The notes beneath the pieces are model-generated. The model worked only from the letters and a program-made list of their open reading frames with translations. It had not been told where the DNA came from and made no database searches. A program made the translations under genes and the position numbers. Of a DNA stretch of 64,000 bases, positions 8,957-17,115 are shown one piece after another; positions within the stretch are counted from its first letter, which is position 1; each line of letters begins with the position of its first letter. The stretch lies in contig NZ_JAKEIP010000010.1 of the NCBI RefSeq assembly GCF_021474425.1, positions 1 through 64,000 on the forward strand, written 5' to 3'. The DNA is from Streptomyces muensis. GTDB lineage: Bacteria > Actinomycetota > Actinomycetes > Streptomycetales > Streptomycetaceae.

Positions 8957-10921
8957 ATGAGCAATCCTGTCGGCATGTCTCGCGATCACGTGCACCCCGC
9001 CGAGCGCTCCACGGCCCCTGCCGGAGCGCCCCTGAGCAGCGCGGAGACGCCGTTCCTCGAGCTGCTGGCCCGGGGCGCGTCCGCCGATGCCTATGAGCAG
9101 CCCGTGCTGCTCGCCCGCGCCGAGGGCAGATCCACCGAGCGGATCGTCGCCCTCGAACAGGCCAAGCTGCTCGCGCTGCGCGTGCGCTCCGAGCTGGAGG
9201 GGAGGCGCAGGCGCGAGGCCGAACTGTCGGCCCTGTTCGAGACGGCCCACGACCTGGCCGGCCTGCGGGACCTCGATGCCGTGCTCCAGGCGATCGTGCA
9301 GCGCGCCCGGTCGCTGCTCGGCACGGACGTCGCCTATCTCAGCCTGAACGACCCGGCCAGGGGCGACACCTATATGCGGGTGACCGAGGGATCCGTCGCG
9401 GCCCGCTTCCAGCAGCTGCGGCTCGGCATGGGGGAGGGCCTCGGCGGCCTCGTCGCGCAGACCGCCCGCCCCTATGTCACCGACGACTACTTCAAGGACG
9501 ACCGCTTCCAGCACACCCTCACCATCGACTCCGGCGTGCGCGACGAGGGGCTGGTCGCCATCCTCGGGGTGCCGTTGATGCTGGGACACCATGTCATCGG
9601 GGTCCTGTTCGCCGCGGACCGACGAGCCCGGGTCTTCGAGCGGGAGCAGATCGCGCTGCTCGGCTCCTTCGCCGCCCTCGCCGCGGCCGCCATCGACACC
9701 GCGAACCTGCTCACCGAGACCCGCTCGGCCCTGGCCGACCTGGAACGGGCCAACGAGATCATCCAGGACCGCAGCGGAGTCATCGAACGGGCCTCCGACG
9801 TTCACGACCGGCTCGCCGAACTCGTACTGCGTGGGGGAGGGGTGCACGACGTGGCCGCCGCGGTCTCCGAAGTCCTCGACGGAACGGTCGAGTTCGCGGA
9901 GGCTCGCGACGCACCGGCGGACGCCCTGGAGATCTCCCGCGTCGAAGGCCACGCGGTACGCCACGACGACGACTGGATCGCCGCCGTGGCCGCGGGCGGA
10001 GAACTGCTCGGCGCGCTGGTCCTGCGCGGCCACCCCGGCCTCGACCCCGTCGACCAGCGCACCCTGGAGCGGGCAGCGATGGTCACCTCCCTCCTGCTGC
10101 TCGCCCGGCGCTCCGCCGCCGAGGCCGAACAGCGCGTCAGGGGCGAGCTGCTGGACGACCTGCTCGACGCCCGCGACCGCGACCCGCGCCTGCTGCGCGA
10201 ACGCGCGGCGCGACTGGGCGCCGACCTCGACGCCACCCACGTCGTCCTCGCCGCCCGCCTCGACGCCACATCGGCCGACGCCGACCAGGAGGCCGCCGCC
10301 CGCAGACGCCTGTGGTCCGCCGCGTCCCACCTCGCCGCGACCCGACACGGCCTGGCGGCCGCCCGCGACGGCGGCACGGTCCTGCTCCTGCCCCTCACCG
10401 CGGGAGACACCGCCACCACCCTGGCCCGCAGCACCGCCCGGCACCTCGGCACGGCCGTCCACGAGGCGGTCACCGTCGGAGCCTCCGCCGCCGTCGAGGC
10501 CCTGGCCGCCCACCCGGACGCTGTGGCCGCCGCCTACGAGGAAGGCCGGCGCTGCCTGGACGCCTTGCGACTGCTCGGCCGTACCGGCGACGGCGCCGCC
10601 GCCGAGGACTTCGGATTCGTGGGGCTGCTGCTGGCCGGCGACCGGGACATCGCGGGCTTCGTCGACCGTACGATCGGCCAGGTCGTCGCCTACGACGAAC
10701 GCCGCGGCACCGACCTGCTGCGCACCGTCGACGCGTACTTCGCCAGCGGGATGAGCCCGGCCCGCACCAAGGACGAACTGCACGTCCATGTGAACACGGT
10801 CGCCCAGCGACTGGAGCGCGTCGGCCGCCTCCTCGGCGACGACTGGCAGAGCCCCGCCCGCGCCCTGGAGATCCAACTGGCCCTGCGGCTGCACCGGTTG
10901 TCGGCACCGGCACAACGCTGA
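8957..10921 (+). CDS. GAF-domain PucR/CdaR-type transcriptional regulator
   Basis: The 654-residue protein has a short N-terminal helical region, a GAF sensor domain (about residues 85-255, including LGVPLMLGHHVIGVLFAADR), a GGDEF-like CdaR middle region (about 390-520) and a C-terminal PucR helix-turn-helix (about 590-650, TKDELHVHVNTVAQRLERVGRLLGDDW split across the two helices). Proteins with this order regulate catabolic operons in response to small ligands. It lies 59 bp downstream of the dehydrogenase gene and probably controls it and the converging transporter. The start may be 8957 or the ATG at 8975; GGAG about 10 nt upstream favours 8957. Confidence 0.85.
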   Translation: MSNPVGMSRDHVHPAERSTAPAGAPLSSAETPFLELLARGASADAYEQPVLLARAEGRSTERIVALEQAKLLALRVRSELEGRRRREAELSALFETAHDLAGLRDLDAVLQAIVQRARSLLGTDVAYLSLNDPARGDTYMRVTEGSVAARFQQLRLGMGEGLGGLVAQTARPYVTDDYFKDDRFQHTLTIDSGVRDEGLVAILGVPLMLGHHVIGVLFAADRRARVFEREQIALLGSFAALAAAAIDTANLLTETRSALADLERANEIIQDRSGVIERASDVHDRLAELVLRGGGVHDVAAAVSEVLDGTVEFAEARDAPADALEISRVEGHAVRHDDDWIAAVAAGGELLGALVLRGHPGLDPVDQRTLERAAMVTSLLLLARRSAAEAEQRVRGELLDDLLDARDRDPRLLRERAARLGADLDATHVVLAARLDATSADADQEAAARRRLWSAASHLAATRHGLAAARDGGTVLLLPLTAGDTATTLARSTARHLGTAVHEAVTVGASAAVEALAAHPDAVAAAYEEGRRCLDALRLLGRTGDGAAAEDFGFVGLLLAGDRDIAGFVDRTIGQVVAYDERRGTDLLRTVDAYFASGMSPARTKDELHVHVNTVAQRLERVGRLLGDDWQSPARALEIQLALRLHRLSAPAQR

Positions 10922-10947
10922 CCCCCGCACGCACGGGCGTACGGGGG
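10922..10947. terminator. Hairpin between converging genes
   Basis: Arms CCCCCGCACG and CGTACGGGGG pair at 9 of 10 positions around a 6-nt loop, starting right after the regulator's stop. There is no T-run on either side, but Streptomyces terminators often lack one. It likely ends transcription of the regulator and perhaps of the converging transporter. Confidence 0.6.
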
Positions 10948-10990
10948 CCGCTGCGAGGGAGGGCGGTGTGCGCGGTGGACGCCGGGCGGA

Positions 10991-12376
10991 TCAGCCGACG
11001 TGTGCGTCCGTCGCCCGGGCAGCCGTCGGCTCCGCGTCGCTCGGAGAGTCGATGTCGGCCAGGTCCCGATGACGGGTCTCCTTGGCCGCGCCGACCGCGA
11101 TCAACGTCAGGACGGCAGCGGCGATGACGTACAGGGCGATCGGAGTGGAGCTGTCGTAGTCGGCCAGCAGCGCGGTCGCGATCAGCGGTGCCGGCGCGCC
11201 CGCCGCGACCGAGGCGAACTGGGCACCGATCGAGGCACCGGAGTAGCGCATCCGGGTCGCGAACATCTCGGAGAAGAAGGCCGCCTGGGGCGCGTACATG
11301 GCGCCGTGCAGGACCAGGCCCACGGTCACGGCGAGGATCAGGTTGCCGAAGCCGCCGGTGTCGATGAGTGAGAAGAACGGGAACATCCACAGCCCGACGC
11401 CGGCGGCGCCCAGCAGGTAGACCGGACGGCGGCCGATCCGGTCCGACAGCGCGCCCCAGGCCGGAATGACCGCGAAGTGCACGGCGGAGGCGATGAGCAC
11501 GGCATTGAGAGCGGTCTGCTTGGAGACACCGGCCGAGGTGGTGGCGTAGACGAGGATGAACGCGGTGATGACGTAGTAGCTGATGTTCTCCGCCATCCGC
11601 GCGCCCATCGCCACCAGCACATCACGCCAGTGGTGCCGCAGTACGGAGACCAGCGGCAGCTTCTCGGCGTCGGTCGTCCGCGTGGCCTTGCGTGCCTCCG
11701 CCTGCTCCAACGCCTGCTTGAAGACAGGCGATTCATCGACAGACAGACGAATCCACAAACCGACGATCACCAGTACGCCGGACAGCAGGAAGGGGATGCG
11801 CCAGCCCCAGGTGCCGAAGGCACTGTCCGACAGCAGGGCCGTCAGCAGGGACAACACCCCGGTCGCCAGCAACTGCCCCGCCGGCGCGCCGGTCTGCGGC
11901 CACGAGGCCCAGAAACCACGCCGTCGCGCGTCGCCGTGCTCGGACACCAGCAGTACCGCCCCGCCCCACTCACCACCGAGCGCGAAGCCCTGCACCAGGC
12001 GCAGCACGGTCAGCAGCACGGGCGCCGCGGACCCGATGGTCGCGTGCGTCGGCAGCAGCCCGATCGCGAAGGTCGCCCCGCCCATCAGCAGCAGACTCAA
12101 CACCAACAGCTTCTTGCGACCGAGCCGGTCACCGTAGTGCCCGAAGACCAACGCCCCCAACGGACGGGCGGCGAACCCGACGGCGTACGTCAGAAACGAC
12201 AGGAGCGTGCCGACGAGCGGGTCGGAGTCCGGGAAGAAGAGTTCGTTGAAGACGAGTGCGGCTGCGGAGCCGTAGAGGAAGAAGTCGTACCAGTCGATAG
12301 TTGTTCCGATGAAGCTCGCTGCCACGACTTTCCGCATCTCGCGGAGTGTTGGGGCGGGGGCTGTGGGTGCGGTCAT
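10991..12376 (-). CDS. MFS transporter, metabolite:H+ symporter (MHS) family
   Basis: The 461-residue protein has 12 predicted membrane helices and the MHS signatures: IDWYDFFLYGSAAALVF in the first helix region, GHYGDRLGRKK in the loop after helix 2, and GFALGGEWGGAVLL in helix 5. MHS transporters carry organic acids, shikimate or betaines with protons. The start ATG at 12376 follows GGAAG by 8 nt; the open frame upstream lacks a site. Convergent with the PucR regulator and the hydroxybutyrate dehydrogenase, it probably imports 3-hydroxybutyrate or a related acid; that is inference from context. Confidence 0.85.
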   Translation of the reverse strand: MTAPTAPAPTLREMRKVVAASFIGTTIDWYDFFLYGSAAALVFNELFFPDSDPLVGTLLSFLTYAVGFAARPLGALVFGHYGDRLGRKKLLVLSLLLMGGATFAIGLLPTHATIGSAAPVLLTVLRLVQGFALGGEWGGAVLLVSEHGDARRRGFWASWPQTGAPAGQLLATGVLSLLTALLSDSAFGTWGWRIPFLLSGVLVIVGLWIRLSVDESPVFKQALEQAEARKATRTTDAEKLPLVSVLRHHWRDVLVAMGARMAENISYYVITAFILVYATTSAGVSKQTALNAVLIASAVHFAVIPAWGALSDRIGRRPVYLLGAAGVGLWMFPFFSLIDTGGFGNLILAVTVGLVLHGAMYAPQAAFFSEMFATRMRYSGASIGAQFASVAAGAPAPLIATALLADYDSSTPIALYVIAAAVLTLIAVGAAKETRHRDLADIDSPSDAEPTAARATDAHVG

Positions 12377-12736
12377 ATCGGTCACTTCCGGGCGGGGACG
12401 AGGGTGTTTTGGGTGCTGCACAGGCTAGGAACTGCTGCAGCGTCGCCCCATGTGGTGTGAACCCATACTTTGATGCCGTCTGGTGGTGCGAAACGCTGTG
12501 GAGTTCGCCCGTTGGAACACCTGTCAGCACGCGTTGTCATCTGTGGTGACCTGTACCGTGCTGGTTGGGTGGTTCGTGTGCTGCTGAACTGTTCCGGGCA
12601 GGGTGCTGCTGTTTGACGAGCGGGAGCGCGTTCGCCGAGGCTGTCGGCCGGAGGAACCTGCCCGTCCGGATGCTGTGGCGAAATTTCCACTGTGCCCGCC
12701 GTCCAGCTCGTAACGTGTTCTGCCATCCTGCGTCGA

Positions 12737-13095
12737 ATGCAGAACAAACCCGGCGTTCAGTACGCCGGACTCGCCCTCAGCGGAGCGCTCGCCGGACTCG
12801 CCGGGGTCTTCCTCAGCATGGGCTATGTGTCCTTCTTCGTACGGGACATGACGGCCGGCCGCGGCTTCATCGCCCTGGCGGCGGTCTTCCTCGGCGGCCT
12901 GCCCCCTGGGGCGTCTTCCTCGCCGCCCTCGGCTTCGGCGCGGCGGAAGCCCTGGCCGTACAGCTCGGCACGCTCGACGTGCCGCCCCAGCTGGTTTCGA
13001 CGATCCCGTACGCCATGACACTCGTCGCCCTCGCGCTGTACGCGTGGTGCCGCAAACGCCGGGGCGTGGGGCAGGCGGCTCCGGCCTCGCTCTGA
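12737..13095 (+). pseudogene. Remnant of nucleoside/sugar ABC transporter permease
   Basis: From about 12755 the plus strand reads [20 protein letters not shown] and continues to [12 protein letters not shown], then near 12905 the reading shifts by one frame to [18 protein letters not shown] and ends [13 protein letters not shown] before the stop at 13095. This is the C-terminal third of a BPD_transp_2 permease (BmpA-associated nucleoside or sugar importers), usually about 330 residues or more. The N-terminal two thirds, the partner permease and the ATPase are missing. It is truncated and frameshifted, so a decayed relic, possibly left by a deletion next to the transporter gene. Confidence 0.75.
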
Positions 13096-13209
13096 CGCGG
13101 CTTCCGGCACGCGTCGTAGGAAACCGGCGATCCTGTGTGGTGGTGGGGCGGGCGACTCGGCGGTCGTTGCGGCGCCGGGCGACGGGGGAGCCCGTTTGTG
13201 CCCGGCGCC

Positions 13210-13826
13210 CTACGGGTGCGCGCGGGAGGCCGGGACCGGCCATGCCCCCCGGGCCAGCAGGTCGAGGACGAGCGCCGCGATGCTCCAGGCGTCGTCCTCG
13301 CCGCGGTGATGGCGTCCTTCGAGCGGCAGCCCGGCGATCTGAAGAGCCTGGGACATACCTGGCTTCCTCCGCAGCCCGTAGGCCGCCGCGAACACGGCCT
13401 TGGCGTTGGTGTGGCTGCGTTCCGTCGGATAGCCGAACGGATAGGCCACCCCGTCGGCCTGACTCTGCCGCGCAACTTGCCGACGGTCGTACTCGCCCCA
13501 GCTCGCCCAGGGCCGCTCCCCGGCCCCGTACTCCTCGACGAGGATCGGGCAGCCTCGGCCAACGTGCCCCCCCGTGCCACCTCGGCCTGCGTCAGCCCGG
13601 TCAGTTCGGTGCAGAAGTCGCTCACCGCAGACCGGACAGGGCGCACCAGGACACGGTGCCGGGACACACGGCGCCGCGCCGATACGTCCACCACGGTGAG
13701 ACCGATCTCGATGATCTCGCTCACGGAGCCGGGCGGAGGCTGTCCGTCCCAGCAAGTGGCTTCCACATCGATGACGTTGAGCAGGGAGGATTCGTGGCGC
13801 ACGGGGTTGAGAGTAGGGATGGGCAT
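13210..13826 (-). pseudogene. DEDDh 3'-5' exonuclease, frameshifted
   Basis: From ATG at 13826 the reverse strand encodes an exonuclease start: VIDVEATCWDG with the first DEDD Asp-Glu pair, EIIEIGLTVVDV, and a segment ending TLAEAA near 13552. The family sequence continues in another frame as ILVEEYGAGERPWASWGEYD, then SHTNAKAVFA and GRHHRGEDDAWSIAALV, which carries the last His and Asp. One missing base near 13545 explains this. The protein resembles the bacterial KapD/sporulation-inhibitor exonuclease group acting on RNA or DNA ends. The break removes the second half of the active site unless it is a sequencing error. Confidence 0.75.
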
Positions 13827-13884
13827 CCGGCTCCGGCACCTCGATTTCTGAATGGCACGATCAGTGATGACGCCGGACGTCCGT

Positions 13885-14967
13885 TCACAGCGCCCCAGGG
13901 AGGGCTCCGTAGGGCGTGTCCAGGATCGTCAGCGACTCGGGGTGCACCAGGGCTCCCGGGAGGCGTGGGTGGGGGGTCAGAACACCCGCCGCCAGCAGGT
14001 GCGCGAGGGGCGGGCCCGGGTCGTGGGGGATGCGGTCGCGCAGCCAGGCATCGGACACCGCCGGGCTGGAGCGCAGGCAGGTCAGGACGGTTGTCATGGC
14101 CGGCTCGCGGTCGACGCGCTCGATCGCCTCGTCGATCAGGGCGCCGTAGGCCGTGATAGTCGCGGTCCGGTGATGGGCTGTGTCGGTGACGGTCCGTGCG
14201 AACAGCTCACCCCATACCTCCCACCGTCCCTCCGCCGCGGAGACCACCGCCTCGTTGTGTTCGTCACGGTGGCGTTCGATCCAGCCCTCGATGTCGAGCA
14301 GAAGTCCCGGCATGAGGCCGGCGCCCACCAGGTCGCACTCCGCGAGCAGGCGCGCGGTCCGGCCGTTGGCGTCGGGGAACGGATGGATCGTCAGCAGCCG
14401 CACCATGCTGAGCGCCGCCGCGTCCAGGGGCGGCGAGAAGGTCCGGGTGCCCCACTCGTACCAGCGTCGGACGTGGTCGCGCAGTTCCTTGCCCGGCCTC
14501 ACGGCCATGACGAAACACCGTCCGTCCGACCAGGTCACCCTGGAGGTGGAACGCCGAAAGCCCTCGGTGCCGGGGATGTTGGGGTCCGCGGCAACGAGCA
14601 GCCTGTGCAGTTCGGCGAGCGCGTCAGGGGTGAAGCAGGGGCGGCGGTCAGGCCGTTCGGCGCGTTCCGCGCGGACCGAGTGCACAGCCAGCAGGCCCGC
14701 CGCGGCGCGGCCCTCGGCGGCCTCGGCGATCAGCGCGGTCACCTGCCCCTCCTCCACCTGGGCGAGGTGGCGGTGGTGCATCTTCATGCGGAAACGGGGA
14801 CGGTGGAACAGGTCGGGGTCGCCGAGGTGCCGCCGCGCGGTCTCTGCGAGGGTGGCCAGGGCGGCCAGCGCCGTAGCGCGGGCCGCCGCGGGGACCACCT
14901 CGGCGTCGAGCGGTGGCACGACGGGGGTGATCCGTCGTGCCGCCGGTCCAGAGGGGTGCAAGGGCAT
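13885..14967 (-). CDS. Fic-family protein, probable AMPylase
   Basis: The 360-residue protein carries a Fic core HPFPDANGRTAR at residues 195-206, with the catalytic His195 and the Asp and Arg that bind the nucleotide phosphates; Ala200 replaces the first Gly of the textbook DGNGR form. A helix near residues 78-90 (IAEAAEGRAAAG) sits where class II Fic proteins hold the inhibitory motif (Ser/Thr-x3-Glu-Gly/Asn), but the Ser/Thr is Ala here. The C-terminal part looks like a winged helix, as in many Fic regulators. Fic enzymes usually transfer AMP to a target protein. I chose ATG at 14967; an upstream ATG at 15006 would overlap the secreted-protein gene. Confidence 0.85.
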   Translation of the reverse strand: MPLHPSGPAARRITPVVPPLDAEVVPAAARATALAALATLAETARRHLGDPDLFHRPRFRMKMHHRHLAQVEEGQVTALIAEAAEGRAAAGLLAVHSVRAERAERPDRRPCFTPDALAELHRLLVAADPNIPGTEGFRRSTSRVTWSDGRCFVMAVRPGKELRDHVRRWYEWGTRTFSPPLDAAALSMVRLLTIHPFPDANGRTARLLAECDLVGAGLMPGLLLDIEGWIERHRDEHNEAVVSAAEGRWEVWGELFARTVTDTAHHRTATITAYGALIDEAIERVDREPAMTTVLTCLRSSPAVSDAWLRDRIPHDPGPPLAHLLAAGVLTPHPRLPGALVHPESLTILDTPYGALPGAL

Positions 14968-14983
14968 CAGAGGGCAGTCGGTC

Positions 14984-15784
14984 TCAGCAGGAGCGCACGG
15001 TGACATTGCCCGTCGGGACCGTGACGTTCACGTACTCGGTCCGGTAAGAGAGGGTGAGCCAGTCGAACGACGTGACCTTGTAGAGATTGGTCTGGTACTC
15101 GACGTAGATCGTCCAGCTCTGACCCGGCTGGAGGGTGACATCGATGCCGGTGCTCCGGCTGATGGTCGTGTTGAGCTGGGCTCCGAGCTGGACGCTGAGG
15201 ACCTCGCCCGCCTTCGCCGAGATGTTTCCGCTGACCTGGTACGAGACGTCGTACTTGACGGTCTGGTTGTACTTCACCTCCGACGTGAGTTGGTTGCGGT
15301 AGCAGTTCTCGGGCTTTTCCCAGGGCGTCCCCGGGCTGTAGAGGATCGCGCCTGCCGCGCTGCCGCCCCCGGACGCCTCGGTCCAGTCGTAGCTGGGCAT
15401 CCCCGGATCCGCCGGTGCGGGGACCGGCGTGGAGACCCCGTCGACCACGACCGTGGGCAGGGTGGCGTCCGCCGGCGCTGGTTCCGGTGCCTCGCTGACG
15501 TTGGTTCCATCGGTCACGACCGTGGGCAGAGTGGCGTCCACCGGCCCCTGGTCACCGTTGTCGCCGGGGTCCCCGGGATCACTGGGAACACCAGGGTCAC
15601 TGGGGTCACTGGGGTCGTCGGGGAGCTCGATGGGGTCCTCGCCGGGCGGTTGATCGTCGTTGCCGCACGAGGAGTTGTTCTCTACACAGGAGGCGTAGGC
15701 CGTGTACGGGGCGATGAACGTCGGCACCGTGGTGAGCACAGTGGCACCGAGTGCCGCGGCCACCGTCATGCGTCTGAGCTTCAC
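14984..15784 (-). CDS. Secreted protein with Asp/Pro-rich linker
   Basis: The 266-residue product starts VKLRRMTVAAALGATVLTTV, a signal peptide with basic n-region and hydrophobic core, and a probable cleavage after YAS. Next comes a low-complexity Asp, Pro and Gly stretch (about residues 45-75) and a threefold repeated DATLPTVV-type pattern up to about 120. The C-terminal 130 residues are Thr/Tyr-rich and beta-strand-like, with Cys near 165 and a terminal Cys that could pair. GGAG lies 5 nt before the GTG start. No known domain is recognised; the beta-rich end suggests a wall-exposed or pore-forming-like fold, but that is speculative. It lies 16 bp upstream of fic. Confidence 0.7.
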   Translation of the reverse strand: MKLRRMTVAAALGATVLTTVPTFIAPYTAYASCVENNSSCGNDDQPPGEDPIELPDDPSDPSDPGVPSDPGDPGDNGDQGPVDATLPTVVTDGTNVSEAPEPAPADATLPTVVVDGVSTPVPAPADPGMPSYDWTEASGGGSAAGAILYSPGTPWEKPENCYRNQLTSEVKYNQTVKYDVSYQVSGNISAKAGEVLSVQLGAQLNTTISRSTGIDVTLQPGQSWTIYVEYQTNLYKVTSFDWLTLSYRTEYVNVTVPTGNVTVRSC

Positions 15785-15927
15785 GTTTGCTCCGGGTCGG
15801 GAGGGGGTGGGAGTGTCGGAACGATCCGGACGGTTTGAACTGCCTGAACCAGCGGGACCGTGGGAGATTCGGTTCCGCACACTCGTTCCTGCGAACGGCG
15901 TCAAGTATTTGCACTGGCGAGCAACGC

Positions 15928-15948
15928 AGCATTGGGGAAACCCCCACA
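15928..15948 (+). repeat. Copy 1 of AGCATTGGGG hairpin element
   Basis: AGCATTGGGG followed by AAACCCCCACA forms a small stem. Two other copies occur at 28885-28905 and 58066-58087. About 40 nt before it begins with CCTGCGAACG at the same distance as in the second copy. Confidence 0.65.
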
Positions 15949-16127
15949 ACCGCCCAACCCTCCGCCAGAACGGGCTGGTTGTCCGCCGTACGACGAGTCG
16001 TGCTCGTGGTCAGCAGCCGGGTTCGTGGTGGGAGAGTTTGTGGTTGACCCGCTCGCCGCTCATGGTGCCGGTGGGGCTCCCTGGATTGCTCACAGCTGCC
16101 ACTCCAGGCGGCCCTCCCGCCTGATCT

Positions 16128-17102
16128 TCAGGCCTGAGCCTCTCTCCCCGCGCGGGTTCGACGTAGGACGGTGCGGTGCCACTTGGTGATGACGGCCGCG
16201 GGGTCGCCGAAGTAGGACCAAGGCACCGGCGTGGCCCGGCCGTCGACCAGCTCGAAGAGGTGCGCCGCTTCGGAGTGGAGACCGCCTTCGCATGCCGCGT
16301 GCAGCAGGTGGTTGAGGTCGGCGACGTCCTGCGCCCGGTCGACGCCGTCCCAGTTGACGATCCATGAATTCCAGGTGCGACGGGTCTCGGCGACCGCCAA
16401 GTCGCTTTTCCAGTGCTGGCGCAGGAAGAGCGCCATGTCTCCCTCGTGATCGAGGCGGTAGCGGTATTCCTCGGCCCGTGCGACCTGCAGGAGTACGGCG
16501 AGTGGCGAGCCGTCCGGAGTGTTGCTCGCCACATCCCGGGCGAAGTCGTACATGGTTCCGTGTGAGCCGTGCCAGCGCGCGGAGAGGTGGCGCAGCATCT
16601 GGTTGTGGGCTTCCCGGTTGTCCTGGTGGCGGAATTGCAGCTCCTGCCACCAGCGGTTGACCAGAGGGTGGCCGCCTGGGTAGAGCCGGGCGATGGTGAG
16701 GAGCGACACCCAGGGCACAGGGTCGTGCGGGTACGCGTCGGCCGCCCGGAGGCAGGACCGTACGGCCGTGTCCCGTCGGTCCTGTCCGACGTCGCCGGCG
16801 TTCCCGGCGGCCACCGCGAGGTTGAAGCAGCGCATGACCTCTGTGGCCGCGCGCAGCACCAGCGCGTCCGGGGTGTGCGGTTGGGCGGTGTGCCATTCCT
16901 CGGCGACGGTGGTGCCGGCCGCGGCGTGGGCGAGCAGGCGGATCCGGTGGGTGCGGCGGTCCCAGTCGTACCCGGTGGCCTGCAGTAGCCCGGGAAGCCC
17001 CTGCCAGCGACCGATGGTGATGTCCTCGCGCGCTCTTGCGAGGCCCTGGTCGCCGAGCGTCACATCGAATTCGGGAGTGAACGTCTTGCTTCCCGGAGTC
17101 AT
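16128..17102 (-). CDS. Conserved hypothetical helical protein
   Basis: The 324-residue protein has no signal peptide or membrane segment and reads as a mostly helical, TPR-like repeat protein (for example ALVLRAATEVMRCFNLAVAA and PVPWVSLLTIARLYP). Trp and His are frequent. It follows the APC permease by only 13 bp on the same strand, so the two are probably co-transcribed. I recognise similar Streptomyces hypotheticals but no assigned function. A role tied to the permease substrate or its regulation is possible but cannot be shown. Confidence 0.7.
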   Translation of the reverse strand: MTPGSKTFTPEFDVTLGDQGLARAREDITIGRWQGLPGLLQATGYDWDRRTHRIRLLAHAAAGTTVAEEWHTAQPHTPDALVLRAATEVMRCFNLAVAAGNAGDVGQDRRDTAVRSCLRAADAYPHDPVPWVSLLTIARLYPGGHPLVNRWWQELQFRHQDNREAHNQMLRHLSARWHGSHGTMYDFARDVASNTPDGSPLAVLLQVARAEEYRYRLDHEGDMALFLRQHWKSDLAVAETRRTWNSWIVNWDGVDRAQDVADLNHLLHAACEGGLHSEAAHLFELVDGRATPVPWSYFGDPAAVITKWHRTVLRRTRAGREAQA

Positions 17103-17115
17103 GGCCTGCGCCCCC

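Noticed and set aside
8822..10930. Long reverse open frame opposite the PucR regulator
   Set aside because: Gly/Val-rich mirror frame without domain motifs; the regulator on the plus strand is clear.
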